A DNA stretch of 64,000 nucleotides from Reyranella soli (GTDB taxonomy: Bacteria > Pseudomonadota > Alphaproteobacteria > Reyranellales > Reyranellaceae). A program made the position numbers and the translations under genes. Shown one piece after another: positions 7,902-16,704 of this stretch. The stretch's first letter is position 1. Every line of letters starts with the position of its first letter. The stretch spans positions 62,001 to 126,000 of the forward strand of contig NZ_BKAJ01000030.1 in assembly GCF_007992495.1 (NCBI RefSeq), in the 5' to 3' direction. The notes under the pieces were generated by a model that worked only from the letters and a program-made list of their open reading frames with translations, searched no databases and was not told where the DNA came from.

Positions 7902-7933
7902 CCCATGCTGCCGCCTAGGTGCGGCAACATGGG
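7902..7933 (-). other. Hairpin in the 5' leader of the 76-residue gene
   Basis: CCCATGCTGCCGC (7902-7914) and GCGGCAACATGGG (7921-7933) form a 13-bp stem with one mismatch and a 6-base loop. On the minus strand the hairpin ends just before the ribosome-binding site of the gene starting at 7893. No T-tract follows on the plus strand, so it is not a simple terminator. Confidence 0.45.
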
Positions 7934-8063
7934 AAGAAGACCTCATGCGGCATTCCCGCTCTGTGGCAAAAAGCACAGAGCGATTGAAAAGACAGGTCTA
8001 AGCCAGTCACAGCGCGGGCGAAGTTTCCCTTCGCACTCCTCCCTTCCCGTGCTATCCAAACTT

Positions 8064-8099
8064 ACGCCTCTCCGGCACCGACCCCGGGGAGGCGTTTTT
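8064..8099 (+). terminator. Intrinsic-terminator-like hairpin (attenuator) directly before purA
   Basis: ACGCCTCTCCGG (8064-8075) pairs with CCGGGGAGGCGT (8084-8095), 12 bp with one G-T wobble, around the 8-base loop CACCGACC. Five T residues follow at 8095-8099. It ends only 32 bases before the purA ATG at 8132. Upstream hisZ is separated by an antisense gene and another hairpin, so this more likely acts on purA's own leader than as a hisZ terminator. Confidence 0.6.
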
Positions 8100-8131
8100 C
8101 GTGTTTGGACGTCGGATTTCGGGAACAGGCA

Positions 8132-9424
<1,293 letters not shown>

Positions 9425-9432
9425 AAACGCGA

Positions 9433-9460
9433 CGCCCCGGGACCGCGAGGTCCCGGGGCG
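9433..9460. terminator. 12-bp perfect hairpin with GCGA tetraloop after purA
   Basis: CGCCCCGGGACC (9433-9444) and GGTCCCGGGGCG (9449-9460) pair perfectly around a GNRA-type loop (GCGA). It sits in the 61-base gap between the convergent purA and the gene ending at 9486. There is no T-tract on either side, so termination is inferred only from position and stem strength. Confidence 0.5.
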
Positions 9461-9485
9461 CCGACGACGATCGATTCGTATGGTG

Positions 9486-10112
9486 CTAGCGGATGACGGT
9501 CGCCTTGATCGCCGTCTGCTGGCTCCACACGGTGATGACCTGGTCGCCGACCTTGACCGACTTCGCGGCAGCCTGGCCATTCGCGGTCTGCGCCGTCGGC
9601 AGCTGGATGACCTCGCCGCTGTCCGGCGCCGGCTCGTCGGGCTTGCCGCCCGAAGCGTTGATCAGGAAGATCGTGGCGCCGTCGACCTTGGTGACCATGC
9701 CGTCCATGCGCCACAGCTTGATCGGCTCCTGCATGCCCGGGATGCCCTGCAGGCGCGCGCCCTTGGCCAGCATCGCCTTGGCCTGGGCGTCGTTCTGCGC
9801 CGTCTTCGGGGCGATCATGAAGTCCAGGTAGTCGTACCACTGGGTGTCGACGATGTTGCCGACCTTGAGCGACGGATAGTTGGTGACGAGGTCCGCAGCG
9901 CGCATCTTCACGCGGCCGAGGTCTTCCCACACGATATTGAAGATGCGGCGCTCCGGATGGAGGCTGTGGATCGTGCCGCGCTTGAAGTTCTGGTAGGTGT
10001 TCGGCACCACCAGATCTTCGCCCTGGGCTGCCACCGGCAGCGGCAGGGTCGTCGCCGCGAGGGCGGCGCCACCCAGGAACTTCAGTGTCGTACGGCGATT
10101 AGTGTTCAGCAT
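9486..10112 (-). CDS. Tat-exported protein of unknown function
   Basis: 208 residues. The start at 10112 gives a twin-arginine signal (NRRTTLKFLGGAALAATTLPLPVAAQ) with likely cleavage near residue 29. The mature part has repeated short hydrophobic/charged stretches (KRGTIHSLHPERRIFNIVWEDLGRVKMRAADLV; VGDQVITVWSQQTAIKATVIR) that suggest a small beta-rich fold. I cannot name a family. The Tat signal suggests folding, perhaps with a cofactor, before export. Confidence 0.7.
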   Translation of the reverse strand: MLNTNRRTTLKFLGGAALAATTLPLPVAAQGEDLVVPNTYQNFKRGTIHSLHPERRIFNIVWEDLGRVKMRAADLVTNYPSLKVGNIVDTQWYDYLDFMIAPKTAQNDAQAKAMLAKGARLQGIPGMQEPIKLWRMDGMVTKVDGATIFLINASGGKPDEPAPDSGEVIQLPTAQTANGQAAAKSVKVGDQVITVWSQQTAIKATVIR

Positions 10113-10280
10113 GACTGCTTCCCCTTTCGGATCAAGCTTCGACGTCCATGGCGGACCAAGCCACGTCAGCGGCAGGCCGCGCCTGCTTGAAGTGACGGCC
10201 GTTGGTTTACCTCTCGGCCGTATCACCGCCATGTTGCGCTTTGGCGAAATTGTGTCGTCTGTGTCGCGGGTGGGCTGATC

Positions 10281-10541
10281 GTGGATTATCTCAAGGAACT
10301 GGCCAACCGGGCTGATTTCAGCGCCTGGCAGTCGTGGAGCATGCAGTACCGCGTGCTTGCCGTGGTCGTGGGCCTGCTGGTCGCCTGGCTGGCGCTGCGG
10401 TCGGTCCTGCCGGCGATGCTGCAGCTGCTGCGGCCCGCCCTTTTCATCGTCGTCGTCCTGATTGCCGTGTGGGCGCTCTTCCCGGCCGAGACCTGCTCGA
10501 TCGAGATCCTGGCCCGGCTGCCGAAGCTCTGCGCCCGCTGA
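10281..10541 (+). CDS. Small two-helix membrane protein, unknown function
   Basis: 86 residues with a GTG start at 10281. Two hydrophobic segments (YRVLAVVVGLLVAWLALRSVL and LLRPALFIVVVLIAVWALF) are followed by a short tail with two Cys (ETCSIEILARLPKLCAR). It lies divergently from the Tat-exported gene and ends 6 bases before the convergent dioxygenase gene. Coding is supported by strong third-position GC and length; no family is recognised. Confidence 0.55.
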   Translation: MDYLKELANRADFSAWQSWSMQYRVLAVVVGLLVAWLALRSVLPAMLQLLRPALFIVVVLIAVWALFPAETCSIEILARLPKLCAR

Positions 10542-10547
10542 GGGGGG

Positions 10548-11705
10548 TCAGATGCTGAGGTCGAGCAGGTTGTAGTCCTTGATGTCGGCCCTGGCCGTGG
10601 CGTCCCACCGATAGGCGAGCCCTTCATCGGCGTGCGGCCGGTAGACGTAAGGCGTCTCGTCCGGGAAGCGCTGCCGCCGGGCATCGATGCCGTAGCCGAT
10701 CAGCCGGGCCCGCTCGCGGATGCGGGCCGCGTCATAGACGGCTTCCTTGTTGTGCACGCCGCCGCCCTTCACCCCCAGCACCGACCGGCGCCGGTGGAAG
10801 CCCATGTTCACCGTGACGCGCCAGTCCTTGCTGGTGTTGGCGAAGGAGCCGTGCAGCGCCTGGCGGTTGGTGATGGCAACGTCGCCCGGCTGGGCAATGA
10901 TGGGCACGGCGTCGGGCAGGCGTTCGCTGCCGGCCTCGGCCACCAGCTTCCTGATGTCGACCTTGCCCTGCTTGTGCGAGCCCGGCACGACCCACACGCC
11001 GTTGGCCGCGGTGCAGCCGTAGAGCTGGCCCATGAAGTTGAAGCCGTGGATGCCCTGGTCCCAGTCGGCGCTGTTCCAGTGCGTGACACCGTCCTGATGC
11101 CAGGCCACCGAGGCGCCGCGGCCCGGCTCCTTGATGAACAGCGCCTCGTTGAACGGCGTGAAGTCCGGCCCGTTGATCGCGGCGGCGACGGCGAGAAGGT
11201 CGGGATGACCGTAGATGCGCAGCGCCGCCTCGGAGAACTGCAGCGAGCCCAGGATGAGGTAGACGACTTCCTTGGGCGCGTCGGCGGCGGCCTGCGGCTC
11301 GTACATCTTCACCGGATGGCGGCCGTTGGCGAGTTCGGTGCCGCCGAACGGATCGCCGAGCGGCTTGGACCACAGCAGGTTCGGCCCCTTGCAGTCCGCC
11401 GCCAGCGCCGGCCGGCCCTTGGCGTCGACCGCCGCGCCGCGCTCGACCGGCAGGCGGTCGAGGATGTTGCGAAAATCGCCCTCGAGGTCGGCCAGTTCCT
11501 CGGGCCTGAGCACGCCTTCGAAGACGTAGAAGCCGCAGCGCCAATAGGCGTCGAGGATGTCGGGATGCAGCTCGCCCGAAGCGGTGAAGCGGATCGGCCC
11601 GCGATTGCCCAGCGTCGCCGCGCGGCGCTCGCCGTCGGCGAGATAGGCCTTCATCGCCGCTTCCTCGGAGCCGTAGTCGACGCGTGCCGTCGTCGAGCCG
11701 TCCAT
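10548..11705 (-). CDS. Phytanoyl-CoA dioxygenase (PhyH) family Fe(II)/2-oxoglutarate enzyme
   Basis: 385 residues. The ATG at 11705 is chosen because GGAGG (minus strand, 11714-11718) sits 8 bases before it. The jelly-roll motifs are present: an N-terminal GFYVFEGVLRPEELADLEGDF, the metal-binding HxD in SVAWHQDGVTHWNS, and the distal His/Arg region GDVAITNRQALHGSFANTSKDWRVTVNMGFHRR. The family hydroxylates lipids, acyl-CoAs or small metabolites; the substrate here is unknown. It sits upstream of an orphan binding protein in a mixed catabolic neighbourhood. Confidence 0.85.
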   Translation of the reverse strand: MDGSTTARVDYGSEEAAMKAYLADGERRAATLGNRGPIRFTASGELHPDILDAYWRCGFYVFEGVLRPEELADLEGDFRNILDRLPVERGAAVDAKGRPALAADCKGPNLLWSKPLGDPFGGTELANGRHPVKMYEPQAAADAPKEVVYLILGSLQFSEAALRIYGHPDLLAVAAAINGPDFTPFNEALFIKEPGRGASVAWHQDGVTHWNSADWDQGIHGFNFMGQLYGCTAANGVWVVPGSHKQGKVDIRKLVAEAGSERLPDAVPIIAQPGDVAITNRQALHGSFANTSKDWRVTVNMGFHRRRSVLGVKGGGVHNKEAVYDAARIRERARLIGYGIDARRQRFPDETPYVYRPHADEGLAYRWDATARADIKDYNLLDLSI

Positions 11706-11763
11706 GAGCACATCCTCCAAATCTTGATCTTTGACCGGAGGATAGAGGCCTTCGCTGTCGCCT

Positions 11764-11876
11764 TAAAGGTCCCTCGGGCTTCGCCCTCGGGGTGACAGGG
11801 GTGCGCTGATCACACAGCACACTGTCATCCCGAGCGTAGCGCCTGCCCTGAGCGAAGCCGAAGGGAGGGACCTTTA
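11764..11876. repeat. Family A palindromic element
   Basis: The left end TAAAGGTCCCTCGGGCTTCG is inverted at the right end as CGAAGCCGAAGGGAGGGACCTTTA. The inner parts contain GGGTGACAG and CTGTCATCCCGAGCGTAGCG. Both ends face inward around about 50 bases. The right end overlaps the 3' end of the neighbouring binding-protein gene and supplies its TAA stop (11874-11876). Confidence 0.7.
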
Positions 11877-13478
11877 CTGCAGATCGACCAGCGTCAGATC
11901 GACGAACCACGATTGCGGTGAGACGAACCCTTTCACCTTCTTGCTGAAGGCGCGCGGGTTGAGGTCGTGGACGATGAAGAGCCAGGGCGGGTTGTCGACC
12001 AGCCGCTCGTGCGCCATCGCGAAGTACTTCTGGATGGTCGCCTCGTCGGTCGCTTCCGACAGGGTCTTCATCACGTCCTCGAACTTGTCGTCCTTCCACT
12101 GCTCCCAGTTCGAGCCCGTCGGCGAGGAGTTGGCGTAGGCGAAGTAGCGGAACATCATGCCGACATCGCTCGACGGCGAGCTGACATTGAGCGCCATGGC
12201 GCCCTTCAGCGACGGATCGTCGGGCACGGCGCGCGCGGCGTTCAACAGCACCTGCCATTCGACCGCCTCGACCTGCACGTCGACGCCGCAGGCCTGCTTC
12301 AGGTTCTCCTGCAGCGCCTCGTTCATCGGCAGCGGCAGCATCTGGCCTGAACCCGAGGTCGAGATCATGACCTTGAAGGACAACGGCTTCTTGTCAGTGA
12401 AGCCGGCCTCGGCCAGCAGCTTCTTGCCCTTGGCCGGATCGAACGTGTAGCGGTTCTCGGGCTTGCCGAAGGCCGGGTCGTTGGGCTTCAGCCAGCCGAC
12501 CGACGGCTCGGCCGTGCCATTCAGCAAGGTGACGATGGCGCTGCGGTCGATGCAGTAGTTCAGCGCCTGGCGCACGCGCACGTCGGCCAGCGGGCTGTTC
12601 TTGGCCGCCATGTTGTAGAACCACGGCCAGACGTGCGGATACGAACCCGTCGAGATGACGAAGCCCGCCTGCTTCAGCGAGGGGATGCCGTCGGGCGGCG
12701 GCACCTCGATCCAGTCGACACGGCCCGAGCGCAGGGCGGCGAGCCGCGTGTTGGGCTCGGGGATGGGTAGCAGCACGATCTGGTCGACCTTGGCCTTCTT
12801 GGCCGGGTCCCAGTAGGCATCGTTGCGCGCCAGGGTCACCGACTGGCGCGGCACCACGCCGGTGATGCGGAACGGCCCGGTGCCGGCCGGCGGCAGCATC
12901 GCCACCTTGGCCCAGTCCTTCCCGCCTTTCTCCCATGACGCGGGCGAAGCATTTAGGATGTAAGGCACCATCCACGGGAAGTACGACGCCACGATCGATG
13001 TCGTCATCGACACGGTGGAATCGTCGATCTTCTTGTACGAGGCGAGGATCGGCACGCGCGAGCGCATGATGCCGACAGCGCCCGCCTCGAACTGTGCGCT
13101 GTCCTTGTTGAAGATGCGCTCGAGGTTCCAGATCACGGCGTCGGCGTTGAAGTCGGTGCCGTCGTGGAACTTCACGCCTTTGCGCAGATGGAAGATCCAG
13201 GTCTTCTTGTCGTCGGGCGCCTGCTCCCACTTCTCGGCCAGTCCCGGCCGCAGGGTCGCGAGCTGGTCGGTCTTGGTGAGATCGAACAGGATCAGGCCCT
13301 CGAAGATCGGGAAGCCCAGGAAGCGCATGCCCTCGAAGCCGTTGTTGGGCATGCCCGTGGTGGTCGGGATGTCCGACGCCGTCATGCCGATGCGCAGCAC
13401 CTTCTCCTGCGCCGAGGCGGGAGCGAGCGACAGCGCCGAGACGACGGCCAATGCAGCAAGGGATAGACGTTTCTTCAT
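11874..13478 (-). CDS. ABC-transporter substrate-binding protein, family 5 (peptide/opine type)
   Basis: A 534-residue periplasmic binding protein. The ATG at 13478 with a GGGAG motif 8 bases upstream gives the signal peptide MKKRLSLAALAVVSALSLAPASAQ. The mature part has the family-5 pattern: EKWEQAPDDKKTWIFHLRKGVKFHDGTDFNADAVIWNLERI, then GTGPFRITG and LALRSGRVDWIEVPP-type segments. The likely substrate is a di/oligopeptide or similar solute. No permease or ATPase is adjacent, so it would need partners elsewhere. Its stop codon lies inside a family A repeat. Confidence 0.9.
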   Translation of the reverse strand: MKKRLSLAALAVVSALSLAPASAQEKVLRIGMTASDIPTTTGMPNNGFEGMRFLGFPIFEGLILFDLTKTDQLATLRPGLAEKWEQAPDDKKTWIFHLRKGVKFHDGTDFNADAVIWNLERIFNKDSAQFEAGAVGIMRSRVPILASYKKIDDSTVSMTTSIVASYFPWMVPYILNASPASWEKGGKDWAKVAMLPPAGTGPFRITGVVPRQSVTLARNDAYWDPAKKAKVDQIVLLPIPEPNTRLAALRSGRVDWIEVPPPDGIPSLKQAGFVISTGSYPHVWPWFYNMAAKNSPLADVRVRQALNYCIDRSAIVTLLNGTAEPSVGWLKPNDPAFGKPENRYTFDPAKGKKLLAEAGFTDKKPLSFKVMISTSGSGQMLPLPMNEALQENLKQACGVDVQVEAVEWQVLLNAARAVPDDPSLKGAMALNVSSPSSDVGMMFRYFAYANSSPTGSNWEQWKDDKFEDVMKTLSEATDEATIQKYFAMAHERLVDNPPWLFIVHDLNPRAFSKKVKGFVSPQSWFVDLTLVDLQ

Positions 13479-13527
13479 GGCATGAGCTCCCTGATTGGTG
13501 GAGGTCATGCAAGGAGCGGGCCGCTGC

Positions 13528-14382
13528 TCAGGCAGGCATCAGTTTCTCGAACCGCGCGAGATAGTCCCCGGCGTGCGCCTTGTAGTCGACGCCCGGCGTC
13601 TTCAGATGGACGTCGGACACCATCGCCCACAGCGCCTCGCGCAGCGCGCTGGCTGCCTTCATGGCGGCAAACGAACGGCGCAAGGCGTCGTCGGCCTTGC
13701 CCGCAAAATAGGCAGTGAGCAACGCATCGTCGTCAGCCGGCTCGTACGAACCGTTCGCCGACAGGTTGGCGAGATCGAACATTGCCGTGCCAAAGGCGCC
13801 ATATTCCCAATCGATCAACCAGAGGCGCTTGCCGTCGTCCATCAGGTTGCCCGGCAGGAGGTCGTGATGGCCGAACACGATCGGCAAGGGCACCTGCATC
13901 TGCTCGAGACGGTCGGCGACGGCAAGGTAGCGCTGGTCGGCATCGATCAAGCGGACATAGTCCCGAATGACGTGGAACACCCAGAAGATATTGGCCGGTC
14001 CGCGCACGTGGCGACCGACCTTGGTGTGGCAATCCTTCAGGAGCGCCGCCAGGCGGCCGACATTGGCACGCAGGTCGGCCTCGGCGAAGGTGCGACCATC
14101 GATGAAGCGCAAGACGGTAATCCCCGTCTCGGCATGGATGATCTCGGGCGACAGGCCCGCCTCGAAGGCCGCTATCGACGCCGCTCGCTCGCGGTCACGG
14201 AACACGTGATGGACCGGGATGTCCTCGCCGCAGCGCGCGACGAACTTCTCGCCGCGATGAGTGACGATGAACGAGATGTTGGTAAGCCCGCCCTTCAATG
14301 GCGCCAGCTCGACGGGTTCCGTCCAGCAGGCGAGCCGTGCGACTTTGTCTCGAAGAGTTTCTGTAGTGTCTTGTCCAGTCAA
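13528..14382 (-). CDS. Choline/aminoglycoside-kinase-like phosphotransferase
   Basis: About 284 residues if the TTG at 14382 is the start; an AGGA motif lies 6 bases upstream, and a start further up would fall inside a repeat. It has the APH/ChoK fold: N-lobe PLKGGLTNISFIVTHRGEKFVARCG, the catalytic loop FGHHDLLPGNLM and the metal-binding WLIDWEYGAFGTAMFDLANLSAN. That pattern fits choline/ethanolamine or small-molecule kinases. It is divergent from the ThDP enzyme and ends 49 bases before the binding-protein gene downstream. The substrate is not evident. Confidence 0.85.
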   Translation of the reverse strand: MTGQDTTETLRDKVARLACWTEPVELAPLKGGLTNISFIVTHRGEKFVARCGEDIPVHHVFRDRERAASIAAFEAGLSPEIIHAETGITVLRFIDGRTFAEADLRANVGRLAALLKDCHTKVGRHVRGPANIFWVFHVIRDYVRLIDADQRYLAVADRLEQMQVPLPIVFGHHDLLPGNLMDDGKRLWLIDWEYGAFGTAMFDLANLSANGSYEPADDDALLTAYFAGKADDALRRSFAAMKAASALREALWAMVSDVHLKTPGVDYKAHAGDYLARFEKLMPA

Positions 14383-14390
14383 AGGAAATC

Positions 14391-14469
14391 CTGTCGTCCT
14401 GAGCGTAGCGAAGGACCTCATCGCCGCTTGCCAAGGGCATGAGATCCTTCGCTACGCTCAGGATGACAG
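14391..14469. repeat. Family A palindromic element
   Basis: CTGTCGTCCTGAGCGTAGCG (from 14391) continues to AAGGACCTCAT at 14421. It is inverted at 14439-14469, ending CGCTACGCTCAGGATGACAG. The arms are 31 bases with few mismatches around a 17-base centre. It occupies the gap between the divergent phosphotransferase and ThDP-enzyme genes. Confidence 0.75.
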
Positions 14470-14554
14470 AGAACACTGGCTTTCGCAGCGCGGCGCAGAC
14501 TCATTTCATGCCGCGCCCGCCCGCGCTACCTTGGCGCCGCCCTGGGAGGAATCG

Positions 14555-16228
14555 ATGCCTGACGCACGCGTATCCAACACCATCACCGGCCGCGACGCCT
14601 TTCTTCGCGTGCTGAGCGACGAAGGCGTCACCAAGATGTTCGGCAATCCCGGCACGACCGAGCTGCCGATCATGCATGCGCTCTCCTCGGCGCCCGAGAT
14701 GGGCTATGTGCTGGGCCTCCAGGAAGCTGTCATCATCTGCATGGCCGACGGCTACGCCCGCGCCTCGGGCAAGCTGGTGTCGTGCAACGTCCATGTCGCG
14801 CCCGGCCTCGGCAACGCCATCGGCTCGATCTACACCTCGCTGATGTCGGGCACGCCGATGATCGTCACGGCCGGCCAGCAGGAGCAAGGCCACGGCCTCA
14901 CCGAGCCGCTGCTCTATGCCCCGCTGGTGCCGATCGCCCAGCCGGTCGTCAAATGGGCGACCGAGGTCAGTCGCATCGAAGACCTGCCGCGCATCCTGCG
15001 CCGCGCCGCCAAGGTCGCGACCACCGCGCCGACCGGGCCGGTGTTCATCTCGCTCCCCGGCGACATTTTGAACAACGAAGCGGCCATCGACATGGCGTCG
15101 GCAACACGCGTCGACACCGCCGTGCGGCCAAGCGATGCCGCGCTCGAGCATCTGGCGAAGCGTCTGCTCAGCGCCAAGAAGCCGGTGATCCTGGCCGGCC
15201 ACGAAATCGCAACGTCCGACGCCTTCGCTGAGGCGACAGCGCTCGCCGAAACGCTGGGGGCGCCGGTGCTGCAGCAGACCGTGGCGTGGGGCGCGCATTT
15301 CCCGTCGGAGCATGCGGCCTATCTCGGCGCGCTCAATCGCGACCAGAAGTACGTGCGCCGCGTCCTGAGCGACTACGACCTGATGTTCTGCGTCGGCGCC
15401 GATGTCCTGAAAATGTCGGTGTGGAGCGAGACCGAGCCGCTGCCCGAGACCACGGCGGTGGCGATGGTGGGCCTGCGCGACTGGGAGATGGGCAAGAACT
15501 TCCCAGCCGAGATCGCCTTGCGCGCCGATGTGAAGGAGACGCTGAAGGCGCTTGTGCCGCTCCTCAAGAAGCTCGGCGGTGCGGCCCTTGCCGACAAGGC
15601 CAAGGCGTCACTCGCCGAGATCGCGACCCGCAACTGGAGCGCCCAGCGCGCCGCGCGCAAGGCCAAGCTCACCCAGCCTGCCAGCGAGAAGCCGTTGCAC
15701 GCCGAATGGGCGATGATGCGGCTCGTCGACAAGATGCCCAAGGACGCCATCCTGGTCGAAGAAGGGCTCACCAGCACGACGACGCTGTTCAACTATTTCC
15801 CCTTCCGCGATCGCAACAGCTACTTCGGCAATGTCAGCGGCGGCATCGGCTGGGGCATCGCCGCCGCGATCGGCGTGCAGATCGCCCATCCGGCGCGCCG
15901 CGTCGTGGCGGTGATCGGCGACGGCAGCGCCATGTACTCGATCACGGCGCTGTGGAGTGCCGCGAACCAGAAGCTGCCGGTGGTGTTCATCATCGCCAAC
16001 AATGCCGGCTACCAGATCCTCAAGAACCGCCTAAAACTGTTCCACGGCAACGACACCCCGATCGGCATGGACTTCAACGACCCCCCGATGGACATCGCCG
16101 CCATCGCCCGCGGCTTCGGCGTCGCCGCCGAGCGCGTCGATACGGCGACAGGCTTCGACGATGCGCTCGACAAGGCGTTGGCCAAGACCGACGGCCCCAG
16201 CCTGATCGAGGTGATGATCAAGAGCTGA
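14555..16228 (+). CDS. ThDP-dependent enzyme resembling benzoylformate decarboxylase
   Basis: 557 residues; GGGAGGA lies 4 bases before the ATG. Domains run Pyr (residues about 10-170), central (about 195-330) and PP (about 370-540). ThDP activation Glu is in LQEAVI (E57). The NVHVAPGLGNAIG His (H80) and the later SEHAAYLGAL His match both catalytic histidines of benzoylformate decarboxylase. NPGTTELP replaces the usual NPGSNELP, so the catalytic Ser position is Thr. The metal/diphosphate motif is GDGSAMYSITALWSAANQ ... NNAGYQ. It is probably a 2-oxo-acid decarboxylase, substrate unknown. Oxalyl-CoA decarboxylase or acetolactate synthase fit less well. Confidence 0.85.
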   Translation: MPDARVSNTITGRDAFLRVLSDEGVTKMFGNPGTTELPIMHALSSAPEMGYVLGLQEAVIICMADGYARASGKLVSCNVHVAPGLGNAIGSIYTSLMSGTPMIVTAGQQEQGHGLTEPLLYAPLVPIAQPVVKWATEVSRIEDLPRILRRAAKVATTAPTGPVFISLPGDILNNEAAIDMASATRVDTAVRPSDAALEHLAKRLLSAKKPVILAGHEIATSDAFAEATALAETLGAPVLQQTVAWGAHFPSEHAAYLGALNRDQKYVRRVLSDYDLMFCVGADVLKMSVWSETEPLPETTAVAMVGLRDWEMGKNFPAEIALRADVKETLKALVPLLKKLGGAALADKAKASLAEIATRNWSAQRAARKAKLTQPASEKPLHAEWAMMRLVDKMPKDAILVEEGLTSTTTLFNYFPFRDRNSYFGNVSGGIGWGIAAAIGVQIAHPARRVVAVIGDGSAMYSITALWSAANQKLPVVFIIANNAGYQILKNRLKLFHGNDTPIGMDFNDPPMDIAAIARGFGVAAERVDTATGFDDALDKALAKTDGPSLIEVMIKS

Positions 16229-16232
16229 AGCG

Positions 16233-16247
16233 GCGAAACCGTTTCGC
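16233..16247. other. 15-base palindrome
   Basis: GCGAAACCGTTTCGC is a perfect 7+1+7 palindrome, 5 bases after the ThDP-enzyme stop and 44 bases before the next start. It could be a short stem or a protein site; no function can be assigned. Confidence 0.3.
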
Positions 16248-16290
16248 ACACCGTGCGTTGTCTCCGTGCCGCACCGCCATGGAGGCAGCG

Positions 16291-16524
16291 ATGACCGAAT
16301 GCGAAAGCATGCTGAAGGAACTCGAAGAGAAGGCCACCAGGCTCGCAAGCGCGGCCAAGGCCGCCAAGGCACCGGGCGCCAGCGAGCGCGAGATTTCCGA
16401 CTGCAAGATGATCGAGCAGGAGTACATGGGTCTGCACAAGCGCACCAAGGCCATGATCGACGAGCGCGGCTCGGACAACGACAAGAAGAAGCTCTCACGG
16501 CTTGAAGAGCCGACGGTGCATTGA
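16291..16524 (+). CDS. Small coiled-coil protein, unknown function
   Basis: 77 residues, highly charged and probably all helical (MLKELEEKATRLASAAKAAKAPGASEREIS ... EYMGLHKRTKAMIDERGSDNDKKKLSRLEE). The ATG at 16291 is preferred over the one at 16279 because GGAGG lies 5 bases before it. There is no signal peptide. It follows the ThDP enzyme by 62 bases on the same strand and is bounded by a family B repeat. No family is recognised. Confidence 0.6.
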   Translation: MTECESMLKELEEKATRLASAAKAAKAPGASEREISDCKMIEQEYMGLHKRTKAMIDERGSDNDKKKLSRLEEPTVH

Positions 16525-16530
16525 GCATTC

Positions 16531-16632
16531 TTGCCGGACCGCGGGCCTCCAGGCCCGCTCATAATCTTCCGGACCGCGCGCATCCTGCGCGCACATGAGC
16601 CATGAGCGAGCCAGAGGCTCGCGGTCCGGCAA
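16531..16632. repeat. Family B palindromic element, compound
   Basis: The outer arms TTGCCGGACCGCGGGCCTC and GAGGCTCGCGGTCCGGCAA enclose inner hairpins GCGGGCCTCCAGGCCCGC and GCGCGCATCCTGCGCGC. It fills the gap between the 77-residue gene and hyuA. Confidence 0.75.
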
Positions 16633-16704
16633 GACGCGCTAGCGAAACAACCTTCGGAAACCGCTAGGAGCCGTACAGGACGGGCCGCTAAGCTTGGCGG
16701 TCCA

